Assembly: GCA_903895595.1 (NCBI GenBank)
Contig: CAITUP010000099.1
Location: forward strand, 85,157 to 149,156
DNA: 64,000 nucleotides
From: an uncultured Acetobacteraceae bacterium
GTDB lineage: Bacteria > Pseudomonadota > Alphaproteobacteria > Acetobacterales > Acetobacteraceae
Direction: 5' to 3'
A program made the translations under genes and the position numbers. Positions 45,034 to 52,639 of this stretch are shown here, in pieces (position 1 is the stretch's first letter; every line of letters starts with the position of its first letter). A model generated the notes under the pieces. The model had not been told where the DNA came from. It did not search any database and was given only the letters and a program-made list of their open reading frames with translations.

Positions 45034-45612
45034 TCACGGGAACAGCTTGCCGGCGGTCCAGCCGCCGCCCATGACCGGTTCGTAGATTGTGCGGTCGTGC
45101 AGGCGGAATTCCATGTTCTGCCAGAACTCGAAATACGCGGGCAGGACGCGGTACCCCGACCAGTGGGGCGGGCGGGGGATATCGTCGCCGGGGTATTTCG
45201 CGTCGTATTCCGCCAGCTTCCGTTCGAGGTCCGCTCGGGTTGCCAAGGGACGGGACTGGTCGGATGCCCACGCGCCCAAACGGGAAACGCGGGGCCGGGT
45301 CGCGTAGTACGCATCGGCTTCCGCGTCGGTCACATGTTCGACCTGACCCTCGATCCGGATCTGACGCCCAAGCGACTTCCAGTAGAACAGGAGGGCGATT
45401 TGGGCGTTGGTGGCGAGTTCGCCGGCCTTCCGGCTTTGTTTGTTCGTGTAGAAAACGAACCCGCGTGGATCGACACCTTTCAGTAAAATGGTGCGCGCCG
45501 AGGGCTTGCCGTCCGGGGTCGCGGTTACAACCGTCATGGCGTTGGGATCGCTGGGTTCGCTGGCCTCGGCCTCCGCGAACCAGGTGCTGAAATGGGCGTA
45601 GGGATCGGGCAT
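45034..45612 (-). CDS. pdxH: Pyridoxamine 5'-phosphate oxidase
   Basis: 192-aa FMN enzyme converting pyridoxamine or pyridoxine phosphate to pyridoxal phosphate. Typical blocks: NAMTVVTATPDGKPSARTIL, GFVFYTNKQSRKAGEL, ALLFYWKSLGRQIRIEGQVE, RVSRLGAWASDQSRPL and YRVLPAYFEFWQ. It ends KLFP, where most homologues end RL.P. Divergent from fabI with a 129-bp gap; pdxH-fabI-aroC clustering recurs in alphaproteobacteria. Confidence 0.96.
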   Translation of the reverse strand: MPDPYAHFSTWFAEAEASEPSDPNAMTVVTATPDGKPSARTILLKGVDPRGFVFYTNKQSRKAGELATNAQIALLFYWKSLGRQIRIEGQVEHVTDAEADAYYATRPRVSRLGAWASDQSRPLATRADLERKLAEYDAKYPGDDIPRPPHWSGYRVLPAYFEFWQNMEFRLHDRTIYEPVMGGGWTAGKLFP

Positions 45613-45741
45613 GGTTTGTCGTCCGGTTCAGGTCGATGAGCGGTGCAGTCTGGCCTCGGCGGGCGGGAACGTGAAGCACCCTCTTGCCGCCGACCGGGCC
45701 GCTGTGCCACCACGGGGTCGCAACCAGCATTGAGGTGGATC

Positions 45742-46587
45742 ATGCCCAACAGCGCCGATCAGACGCTGCCCTTGAAGGGCACGCTCATGCAAGGCAAGCG
45801 CGGCCTTATCATGGGCGTGGCGAACGATCACTCCCTGGGATGGGGCATCGCTGCCGCCTGCGCCGCGCAAGGGGCCGAACTGGCGTTCACCTATCAGGGC
45901 GATGCTTTGGGCCGGCGCGTCAAACCGCTGGCCGCATCGCTCGGGTCCGATCTGGTGTTTCCCTGCGACGTGTCCGACGACGCCGGCATCGATGCGGCGT
46001 TCGAGATGCTGAAGGCGCGCTGGGACGGGTTGGATTTTCTGGTGCATGCCATCGGATTCGCCGACAAGGCGTATCTGCGGGGGCGGTATCTGGACACGCC
46101 GCGCGCGGTTTTCTCCCAGGCGATGGACATCTCCTGCTATTCCTTCACCGCCGTCAGCGCGCGGGCCGTGCCGATGATGAAGGCGGGCGGGAGCCTGTTG
46201 ACGCTGACCTACCTCGGCGCCGAACGGGTGGTGCCGCATTACAACGTGATGGGCGTGGCGAAAGCGGCGCTGGAGGCTTCGGTGCGCTATCTCGCTGCCG
46301 ACCTCGGCGACAGCGGCATTCGGGTGAACGGGATCAGCGCCGGGCCGATCAAGACTCTGGCGGCCTCCGGCATCGGGGATTTCCGCCATATCCTGAAGTG
46401 GAACCAGCTGAACTCGCCCATGCGGCGCAACGTGACGATCGAGGAAGTGGGCGGTTCGGCCGTCTATTTCCTGTCCGACCTGGGGCGGGGCGTGACCGGC
46501 GAAGTGCATCACGTCGATTGCGGCTACCACACCGTGGGCATGAAGCACCCCGACGCCCCCGACATCGCGACCGTGGGACACGAATGA
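45742..46587 (+). CDS. fabI: Enoyl-[acyl-carrier-protein] reductase (NADH)
   Basis: 281-aa FabI, the last step of each fatty-acid elongation cycle. It has the atypical SDR nucleotide motif [29 protein letters not shown], the catalytic Tyr-x6-Lys in [13 protein letters not shown], and [20 protein letters not shown] at 45742 has GAGGTGG upstream; in-frame codons back to 45643 lie in poorly coding sequence overlapping the pdxH promoter side. The stop overlaps the aroC start (ATGA). Confidence 0.96.
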   Translation: MPNSADQTLPLKGTLMQGKRGLIMGVANDHSLGWGIAAACAAQGAELAFTYQGDALGRRVKPLAASLGSDLVFPCDVSDDAGIDAAFEMLKARWDGLDFLVHAIGFADKAYLRGRYLDTPRAVFSQAMDISCYSFTAVSARAVPMMKAGGSLLTLTYLGAERVVPHYNVMGVAKAALEASVRYLAADLGDSGIRVNGISAGPIKTLAASGIGDFRHILKWNQLNSPMRRNVTIEEVGGSAVYFLSDLGRGVTGEVHHVDCGYHTVGMKHPDAPDIATVGHE

Positions 46588-47687
46588 GCCACAACACTTT
46601 CGGGCATCTGTTCCGCGTCACTACCTGGGGAGAAAGCCACGGGCCGGCAATCGGCTGCGTCGTGGACGGCTGCCCGCCGCGGTTACCTCTGACCGAGGCC
46701 GACATCCAGCCATGGCTGGACCGCCGCCGCCCCGGCCAATCCAAGTTCACGACCCAGCGGCAGGAGCCGGATCAGGTCCGCATTCTCTCCGGCGTGTTCG
46801 AGGGTGTGACCACCGGCACGCCGATCGCGCTGGGGATCGAGAACGTGGACCAGCGGTCGCGGGATTATTCCATGATCGCCGCGCAGTACCGGCCGGGGCA
46901 TGCCGACCTGACCTACGACCTGAAATACGGCGTGCGGGATTATCGCGGCGGCGGTCGTTCGTCCGCCCGCGAGACCGCGATGCGCGTCGCGGCTGGCGGG
47001 GTCGCTCGGGCCGTACTCGGCGCAAGCGTGCGGATTCGCGGGGCGTTGGTGCAGATGGGGCCGCACAAGATCGACCGGTCCCGCTGGGATTGGGCGGCGC
47101 TGGACGAAAACCCGTTCTTCTGCCCCGATCCCGTCATGGCGGCCGAATGGGAAACGTATCTGGGGGCGGTGCGGAAATCCGGGTCCTCGGTCGGCGCGGT
47201 GATCGAGGTGGTGGCCGACGGCGTGCCGCCCGGGTTGGGCGCGCCCATTTATGGAAAACTGGATGCCGATCTGGCGGGGGCGCTGATGTCCATCAACGCC
47301 GTGAAGGGCGTGGAAATCGGCGACGGATTCGCCGCCGCGTGCCTGTCGGGGGAAGACAACGCCGATGAGATGCGGATGCACGACGGGGTCGTGGCGTTCG
47401 GGTCCAACCATGCCGGGGGCATCCTGGGCGGCATTTCCACCGGGCAGCCGATTGTCGCGCGGTTCGCGGTGAAGCCGACGAGTTCGATCCTGACGCCTCG
47501 GGCTTCCGTGGACCGGACTGGGCGGGAAATCGATGTGAGCACGAAAGGGCGGCACGATCCCTGTGTGGGAATACGCGCCGTGCCGGTGGGAGAGGCGATG
47601 CTGGCCTGCGTGCTGGCGGACCATTTGTTGCGGCATCGGGCACAGAACCCCGATGCGCCGATGAGTGCGCGGTTGCCTCGGAATTAG
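46584..47687 (+). CDS. aroC: Chorismate synthase
   Basis: 367-aa FMN-dependent enzyme making chorismate from EPSP. Signatures: [20 protein letters not shown] at the N-terminus, [33 protein letters not shown] and [20 protein letters not shown]. Length and ends ([20 protein letters not shown]) are normal. ATG overlaps fabI by 4 bp, so the two are translationally coupled. A repeat-bearing 181-bp gap follows. Confidence 0.97.
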   Translation: MSHNTFGHLFRVTTWGESHGPAIGCVVDGCPPRLPLTEADIQPWLDRRRPGQSKFTTQRQEPDQVRILSGVFEGVTTGTPIALGIENVDQRSRDYSMIAAQYRPGHADLTYDLKYGVRDYRGGGRSSARETAMRVAAGGVARAVLGASVRIRGALVQMGPHKIDRSRWDWAALDENPFFCPDPVMAAEWETYLGAVRKSGSSVGAVIEVVADGVPPGLGAPIYGKLDADLAGALMSINAVKGVEIGDGFAAACLSGEDNADEMRMHDGVVAFGSNHAGGILGGISTGQPIVARFAVKPTSSILTPRASVDRTGREIDVSTKGRHDPCVGIRAVPVGEAMLACVLADHLLRHRAQNPDAPMSARLPRN

Positions 47688-47743
47688 GGGGCACGTTGGG
47701 TGCCTTTTGGCGCCGTCCGGCCGGTGGATAGTCGGCATTTTTA

Positions 47744-47823
47744 CCACAAAGAGCCCAAAAAACTCGCAGAGTATACACAAATATCCTTCGTGCATTTTTA
47801 GCGGCCTTTTGCGTTCTTTGTGG
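47744..47823. repeat. AT-rich inverted-repeat element (CCACAAAGA type)
   Basis: In the 181-bp gap between the convergent aroC and luciferase-like genes, 9-bp arms CCACAAAGA (47744-47752) and TCTTTGTGG (47815-47823) flank about 62 bp of AT-rich sequence with AAAAAA and ATTTTT runs. The DNA is strikingly AT-rich against its neighbours. It could serve as a bidirectional terminator for the two converging genes. The CCACAAAG...CTTTGTGG arms resemble a dispersed intergenic repeat found in many bacteria; copy number here cannot be checked. Confidence 0.6.
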
Positions 47824-47868
47824 CGAAAAACGCGGTCCATCGTGAGCCAAAATTAATCCAACCGAATT

Positions 47869-48717
47869 TTACCCCAACACATCCGCAACGGCTTTCCGCG
47901 CCTCGATCACCCGTTGCAACCCCTCAGCCGGAGGCATCGCGGGTGGGGCGGCGATGTTCAGGTGGGTAATGCCGGCGGCTCGCAGCCGTTTCGCGGTAGC
48001 GATCCAGGCCGAGGCGCCTTCGTCGGTGGCAGCCAACGGCCCCCGAACCATCAACGCAGTCGGGTCTCGACCGGCTTCTTCCATATATTGGCGCAGGCGA
48101 GGGAGTTCCGGGGTTGGGTCGCCCAGAGACATCCAGCCGTCGGCATATTTGGCGACGCGGCGTAACGCGGCCTCGCCGTTTTCCGATCCGATCCAGATTG
48201 GGATTTTGACCGGGGAACGGTTCAGGCCGACGTTCTCGATGCTGTGGTAACGACCGGCGAACGTGACGAAAGACTGCGACCAGAGCAGGCGGAGAACCTC
48301 GATCTGCTCCTCCATCCGTTTGCCGCGATTTTTGAAATTCTGGCCGAGGGCTTTGTATTCGGCTTCGTTCCAGCTCAGGCCGATGCCAAGTTCCAAACGG
48401 TCTTGCGACAACAGCGCCAGTTCGGCCGATTGTTTGGCGAGCAGGACGGTCGGCCAGGCAGGGGCGATCAGGATGGCGGTGACGAATTTGATCCGTTTCG
48501 TCGCGCCCGCGAGGTAGGAGAACGTCACGAACGGATCGTTGAACGGCCCAACATATTGCCGCTCCGGCCGTTGCGGGTTCGTGCCGGCGGGCTGGCCGAG
48601 GACGTGGCCGCTGGTGGAGGTGAAGTCGAAACCGGCTTCCTCCAGCGCTTGGGCGTAGTCCCGGGTTTGGGCGGGGTCGGAGAAGGCGGTTATGGGGAGG
48701 GCGGTGCCGTATTGCAT
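47869..48717 (-). CDS. LLM-class (luciferase-like) oxidoreductase
   Basis: 282-aa flavin/F420-type TIM-barrel oxidoreductase, shorter than the enzyme at 17076 and of a different subgroup: MQYGTALPITAFSDPAQTRD, EEAGFDFTSTSGHVLG, FVTAILIAPAWPTVLLAKQS, DRLELGIGLSWNEAEYKALG and IPIWIGSENGEAALRRVAKY. These resemble Rv-type F420-dependent LLM proteins, but alphaproteobacteria may use FMN. ATG at 48717 has GGAGCG upstream and a likely promoter 31 bp further. Substrate unknown. Converges with aroC. Confidence 0.82.
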   Translation of the reverse strand: MQYGTALPITAFSDPAQTRDYAQALEEAGFDFTSTSGHVLGQPAGTNPQRPERQYVGPFNDPFVTFSYLAGATKRIKFVTAILIAPAWPTVLLAKQSAELALLSQDRLELGIGLSWNEAEYKALGQNFKNRGKRMEEQIEVLRLLWSQSFVTFAGRYHSIENVGLNRSPVKIPIWIGSENGEAALRRVAKYADGWMSLGDPTPELPRLRQYMEEAGRDPTALMVRGPLAATDEGASAWIATAKRLRAAGITHLNIAAPPAMPPAEGLQRVIEARKAVADVLG

Positions 48718-48747
48718 GGATTTTCGCTCCGGGGGGGTGTTTTAGCG

Positions 48748-48756
48748 ATTGTATCA
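48748..48756 (-). promoter_or_regulatory. Putative extended -10 promoter for the LLM gene
   Basis: On the minus strand the sequence reads TGATACAAT, an extended -10 (TG-n-TACAAT), placing transcription start near 48741 and giving a leader of about 24 nt with GGAGCG before the ATG at 48717. No good -35 is seen, which fits extended -10 promoters. Confidence 0.4.
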
Positions 48757-48848
48757 CAGAGTCGGGCGGCGCCCCCTGCCGACCGTTTCGCGGTTTCGCA
48801 TTCCCGCATACGATCCCCCGCAACACTCACCCGCCCAAGGACCCCACC

Positions 48849-49586
48849 ATGCCCGTCGTCACCACCGAACATCGCGGCCCGATCTCCATCATCCGCATCA
48901 ACCGGCCGGAGCGTCTCAACGCCATCAACCAGGCCGTCGCCGTCGAGCTGCAGCAGGCGTTCCAGGCCTTCGACGCCGATCCCAACCAGCGCGTCGCCAT
49001 CCTCAGCGGCGCCGGCGACCGAGCGTTCTGCGCCGGTGCGGACGTCTCCGACCTGCCGGAGCTGTGGCGGGCCATCCCGAATGTCGGGTTCAAGACCGAC
49101 AAGCCGATCATCGCCGCCACGACCGGCTGGGTGATCGGCGGCGGCATCGTCATGGTCATGATGTGCGACCTGATGGTCTCGGCCGAGAGCACGACATTCT
49201 ACTACCCGGAGGCCAAGCTCGGCACGACGGCTGGCGGGATCAGCACCCTCGCCACCCGCATGCCACACAAGCTCGCCATGGAGATCATGCTGCTCGGCAG
49301 CAAAATTTCAGCGCAGCGGGCCTACGATGTGGGCTTCGTCAACCGGGTCGTGCCCAACGGCGAACATGAAGCCGCGGCGCTGGAAATGGCCGAGCAGTTG
49401 CTGGACTCGGCGCCGTTGGTGATCGCGGCGCTGAAGCAGCTGGTGGCGCGGATCATGCCAGTCGGCCCCATCGAGGACATGGTGGAAACCGCCCAGGTGC
49501 TGGCGCGTGTGAAACAGTCCGAGGACATGAAGGAAGGCATCCAGGCGCACAAGGAAAAGCGGAAGCCGGTGTTTCTGGGGCGTTGA
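48849..49586 (+). CDS. Crotonase-family protein lacking one catalytic glutamate
   Basis: 245-aa crotonase-fold protein: INRPERLNAINQAVAVELQ, oxyanion motif GAGDRAFCAGADVSDLP, then GWVIGGGIVMVMMCDLMVSA. At the position of the first hydratase glutamate (GGG-x-E) this protein has Val101, while Glu121 in YYPEAKLGTTAGG is retained. Simple hydration is therefore unlikely to proceed by the usual two-glutamate mechanism; isomerase, hydrolase or decarboxylase-like chemistry is possible. ATG at 48849, divergent from the LLM gene with a 131-bp gap. Confidence 0.82.
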   Translation: MPVVTTEHRGPISIIRINRPERLNAINQAVAVELQQAFQAFDADPNQRVAILSGAGDRAFCAGADVSDLPELWRAIPNVGFKTDKPIIAATTGWVIGGGIVMVMMCDLMVSAESTTFYYPEAKLGTTAGGISTLATRMPHKLAMEIMLLGSKISAQRAYDVGFVNRVVPNGEHEAAALEMAEQLLDSAPLVIAALKQLVARIMPVGPIEDMVETAQVLARVKQSEDMKEGIQAHKEKRKPVFLGR

Positions 49587-49678
49587 GGCGACGGTGGTCC
49601 GCCTGCGCGGATCGTGACACAAAGGATGTCCCTCCAACGGTTAACAATCGCGCCGTTGGCCGAGCACGGAGCGACTTG

Positions 49679-50665
49679 ATGCGGATTTCGATTTTGGGCG
49701 GCGGCGGGTTCCTCGGCCGCAAGATCGCCAACCGGCTGGCGAAGGAAGGCACGCTCGGCGGTCACCGCGTACACGGTCTGACGCTGTTCGACATCGTAAC
49801 ACCGCCTGTGCCCGAGGCACCGTTTCCCGTAGTTGCCCTGGCCGGCGACGTCGTCGATCTGCCGGAGGCCGCCATTCCGCCGGGAACCGACGTCGTGTTC
49901 CATCTCGCCGCCGTCGTCAGCGCGCAGGCCGAGGCGGACTACGACCTCGGCCGCCGAGTGAACCTGCGCGGGACCGACGCCCTGGTCGATGCTTGCCGCC
50001 GTCTGGTCGCGGCCGGAGGAAAACCGCCCCGCGTGGTGTTCACGAGCTCCGTCGCCAGCTTCAGTGCGACTCAGGCGGATACGCTGCCCGATGCGGCGAA
50101 GCAGGTCCCCGGCAACAGCTATGGCGCGCAAAAGGCGGCGGCGGAGCTTATCCTCGCCGACGCATCCCGCCGGGGTTTCATGGATGTCGTGTCGGTGCGG
50201 CTGCCCACGGTCACCGTGCGTCCGGGCCGGCCGAATAAGGCTGCCAGCTCCTTCTTCTCCGGCATTATCCGGGAGCCGCTGTTGGGTTTGGAAGCCGAAC
50301 TGCCGGTCCCGGACGATTTCGGGGTTTGGGTGTGCAGTCCCCGGCGCGCGGTGGACTGGCTGCTGCACGCCGGCGCGATGGATACCACCGGCATGGGGCT
50401 GGACCGAAGCCTGAGCCCGCCGGGCATCTCTACCACCGTTGGCGACATGTTGCGTGCCATGGACGAAGTCCAACCGGGTGCTTCGGCGCTGGTGCGACGG
50501 GTCGCCGACCCCGCCATCGCCGCGATCGTCGGCACGTGGCCACCGGCTTTTACCGCCGAACGGGCTCGCGCTTTGGGTTTCGTGCCGCATGAGCCGTTCG
50601 TGGACGTCGTACGCGCGTTCATCGAGGACGATCTGGCGGCGACCCGGCAGGAGCGCGGGCTATAA
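49679..50665 (+). CDS. denD: NAD-dependent epimerase/dehydratase, D-erythronate dehydrogenase-like
   Basis: 328-aa extended SDR. N-terminal Rossmann motif ISILGGGGFLGRKIANRLAK (GxxGxxG), VVFHLAAVVSAQAEADYDLG, VVFTSSVASFS (catalytic Ser region), NSYGAQKAAAELIL (Tyr-x3-Lys), and RLPTVTVRPGRPNKAASSFF, the stretch that marks the DenD/sugar-acid dehydrogenase group. The likely reaction is oxidation of D-erythronate or a related acid. ATG at 49679 has GGAG upstream; an earlier frame start at 49583 overlaps the preceding gene. Symbol tentative. Confidence 0.75.
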   Translation: MRISILGGGGFLGRKIANRLAKEGTLGGHRVHGLTLFDIVTPPVPEAPFPVVALAGDVVDLPEAAIPPGTDVVFHLAAVVSAQAEADYDLGRRVNLRGTDALVDACRRLVAAGGKPPRVVFTSSVASFSATQADTLPDAAKQVPGNSYGAQKAAAELILADASRRGFMDVVSVRLPTVTVRPGRPNKAASSFFSGIIREPLLGLEAELPVPDDFGVWVCSPRRAVDWLLHAGAMDTTGMGLDRSLSPPGISTTVGDMLRAMDEVQPGASALVRRVADPAIAAIVGTWPPAFTAERARALGFVPHEPFVDVVRAFIEDDLAATRQERGL

Positions 50666-50701
50666 TTTTGCCGCAATCGGGGGAAAAATTGAACGAACCG
50701 G

Positions 50702-50727
50702 TTGCTCCGAACGGCGCGCCGGAGCAA
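50702..50727 (+). other. Inverted repeat upstream of ClC gene
   Basis: Perfect 8-bp arms TTGCTCCG (50702-50709) and CGGAGCAA (50720-50727) with a 10-nt loop in the 103-bp gap between the epimerase and ClC genes. No T-run follows. A TATAAT hexamer overlaps the epimerase stop (50661-50666), so the repeat would lie just downstream of a possible promoter, in operator position. Confidence 0.3.
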
Positions 50728-50768
50728 AAGAACGTTTGACTTTCCTCTGGCCGCGCTGGGTTTCGCGC

Positions 50769-52631
50769 ATGTCGGCATCCTCTGGCGACACGATCATGAC
50801 GGGTGTCTCCGACAGCCCGCCGCCCGGGGGAACTGCGTCCGACGACATCCCTCACGCCGCGTCCAAACGGCATCGCCGTCCCTTCAGCAACGTCGTGCTG
50901 CACGCGCCGCAGGTGTTGCGAGCGCTGGTTCGAACCGACGAAATCTGGCTGGTGGTTTTGGCAGCGTTTGCCGGGTTCTTCACCGGGTTCGCGGTGTGGC
51001 TGATGACCGAAGCCACCCAGATGGTGCACGAAATCCTGTTCCGGATCGGGCATAACCAGCGCCTGAGCGCGATGGTGGAGCTCAACCCTTGGCGCACCGT
51101 CCTTATTCCCACCCTGGGCGGTCTGGCGCTCGGGTTGTTGTCGTTGGGAATCGGTAGAGTCTATCGCCGCCGAGCGGTGGATCCGATTGAGGCCAATGCG
51201 CTTTTCGGCGGACGGATGTCGATGAATGGCAGCTTGATCGTCGTGTTGCAGACCATCGTTTCCAACGGAGTCGGCGCGTCCATCGGTTTGGAAGCGGGGT
51301 ACACCCAGATCGGTGCAGCCATCGCATCGCGCTGGGGACATGGGTTCCGGCTGCGGCGCAACGATTTGCGGCTGCTGGTCGGCTGCGGCGCGGCGGCAGC
51401 GATCGCCGGAGCATTCAACGCGCCGCTTACTGGGGCTTTCTACGCGTTCGAGCTGGTGATCGGCACTTACTCTCTGGGCACTTTCGCTCCGGTTGCCGTT
51501 GCCGCCATCGTGTCGGTTGCGGTCGTGCATGCGCTGGGTGGCGGGCAGTTCGAATTGGAAGTGTTGGTCCCCACCCGGATCGACGCGATCGATTATATCC
51601 CCATCCTGGCTTTGGGTATGCTCTGCGCCCTGGTGGGCATCGCCATCATGCGCGGCGTCACGGTGACCGAAGAGTTGTTCCGTAAAAGCCGCATCCCAGC
51701 GTGGCTACGTCCCGCGATCGGTGGCTTGGCGGTTGGATTGCTGGCGCTTTGGACACCGGCGGTGTTGTCCTCCGGGCACGGTGCGCTTGGCGTCGTGTTC
51801 GGGGCAGCGTACTCGTTTCATTATTTGCTGATTCTGGTGGTGATCAAAGCTATTGCCTCGGCCATTTCCATCGGTTCCGGCTTCCGTGGAGGGCTGTTTT
51901 TCGCGTCGCTGTTTCTCGGTGCGCTGCTCGGCAAGGCCTTTGCCGCCATGATGGCCGCGGTGACCACGGCGCATGCGGTGTCTCCGGTGGTGTGTGCGCT
52001 GGTGGGCATGAGTGCTTTGGCCGTTGGCGTGATCGGCGGGCCGTTGACGATGGGGTTCCTGGCGCTGGAGGCAACGGGAAGCCTGCCGATGACAGTGGCG
52101 GTGTTGGCCGCGTGTGTCGTGTCGGCGCTGACGGTGCGGCGGACGTTCGGATATTCCTTCGCCACGTGGCGCTTCCATTTGCGGGGGGAGGCCATTCGCA
52201 GCGCCCACGACATCGGCTGGATGCGCAACCTCACGGTCGAACGGATGATGCGGAAGGAGGTGTCGACGGTGCCGGCCGCGATGCCCGTCGCGACATTCAA
52301 ACAGGAACATCCCTTGGGCGAGACTCAGATCGTCATCGTCCTGGACGACGAAGGCCGCTACGCCGGCATCGTGCATCCCGCCGAGGTGCATGCGGACTCC
52401 GACGATGCGCACAAGGTAGCGGTGATCGAGCACCACACCGAAACGATGCTGCTGCCGAAAATGACGATCAAGGAAGCGGTGGCGATGTTCGAAAACGCCG
52501 AAAGCGACGCACTGGCCGTCGTGGACGGGCCGGAAACGCGGAAGGTGATCGGCCTGCTGACCGAGGCGCATGCGCTGCGGCGTTACAGCGAGGAACTGGA
52601 CCGGCGGCGGCGGGAGTTGTCGGGGGAGTAA
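50769..52631 (+). CDS. Divergent ClC chloride channel/transporter with CBS domains
   Basis: 620-aa inner-membrane ClC protein with about 10-12 hydrophobic segments (residues 58-500) and a C-terminal cytoplasmic CBS-like pair (about 520-610, VAVIEHHTETMLLPKMTIKE). The gating-glutamate motif is GLEAGYTQIG (Glu175) instead of GREGP. NAPLTGAFYAFELVIG has Glu228 followed by Leu229, where the E. coli exchanger has its proton glutamate (Glu203). GSGFRGGLFFASLFLGALLG replaces the usual G-x-F-x-P motif. This favours channel-like or altered transport. ATG at 50769; ATG at 50796 is an alternative. Confidence 0.82.
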   Translation: MSASSGDTIMTGVSDSPPPGGTASDDIPHAASKRHRRPFSNVVLHAPQVLRALVRTDEIWLVVLAAFAGFFTGFAVWLMTEATQMVHEILFRIGHNQRLSAMVELNPWRTVLIPTLGGLALGLLSLGIGRVYRRRAVDPIEANALFGGRMSMNGSLIVVLQTIVSNGVGASIGLEAGYTQIGAAIASRWGHGFRLRRNDLRLLVGCGAAAAIAGAFNAPLTGAFYAFELVIGTYSLGTFAPVAVAAIVSVAVVHALGGGQFELEVLVPTRIDAIDYIPILALGMLCALVGIAIMRGVTVTEELFRKSRIPAWLRPAIGGLAVGLLALWTPAVLSSGHGALGVVFGAAYSFHYLLILVVIKAIASAISIGSGFRGGLFFASLFLGALLGKAFAAMMAAVTTAHAVSPVVCALVGMSALAVGVIGGPLTMGFLALEATGSLPMTVAVLAACVVSALTVRRTFGYSFATWRFHLRGEAIRSAHDIGWMRNLTVERMMRKEVSTVPAAMPVATFKQEHPLGETQIVIVLDDEGRYAGIVHPAEVHADSDDAHKVAVIEHHTETMLLPKMTIKEAVAMFENAESDALAVVDGPETRKVIGLLTEAHALRRYSEELDRRRRELSGE

Positions 52632-52639
52632 GGCTCGTC

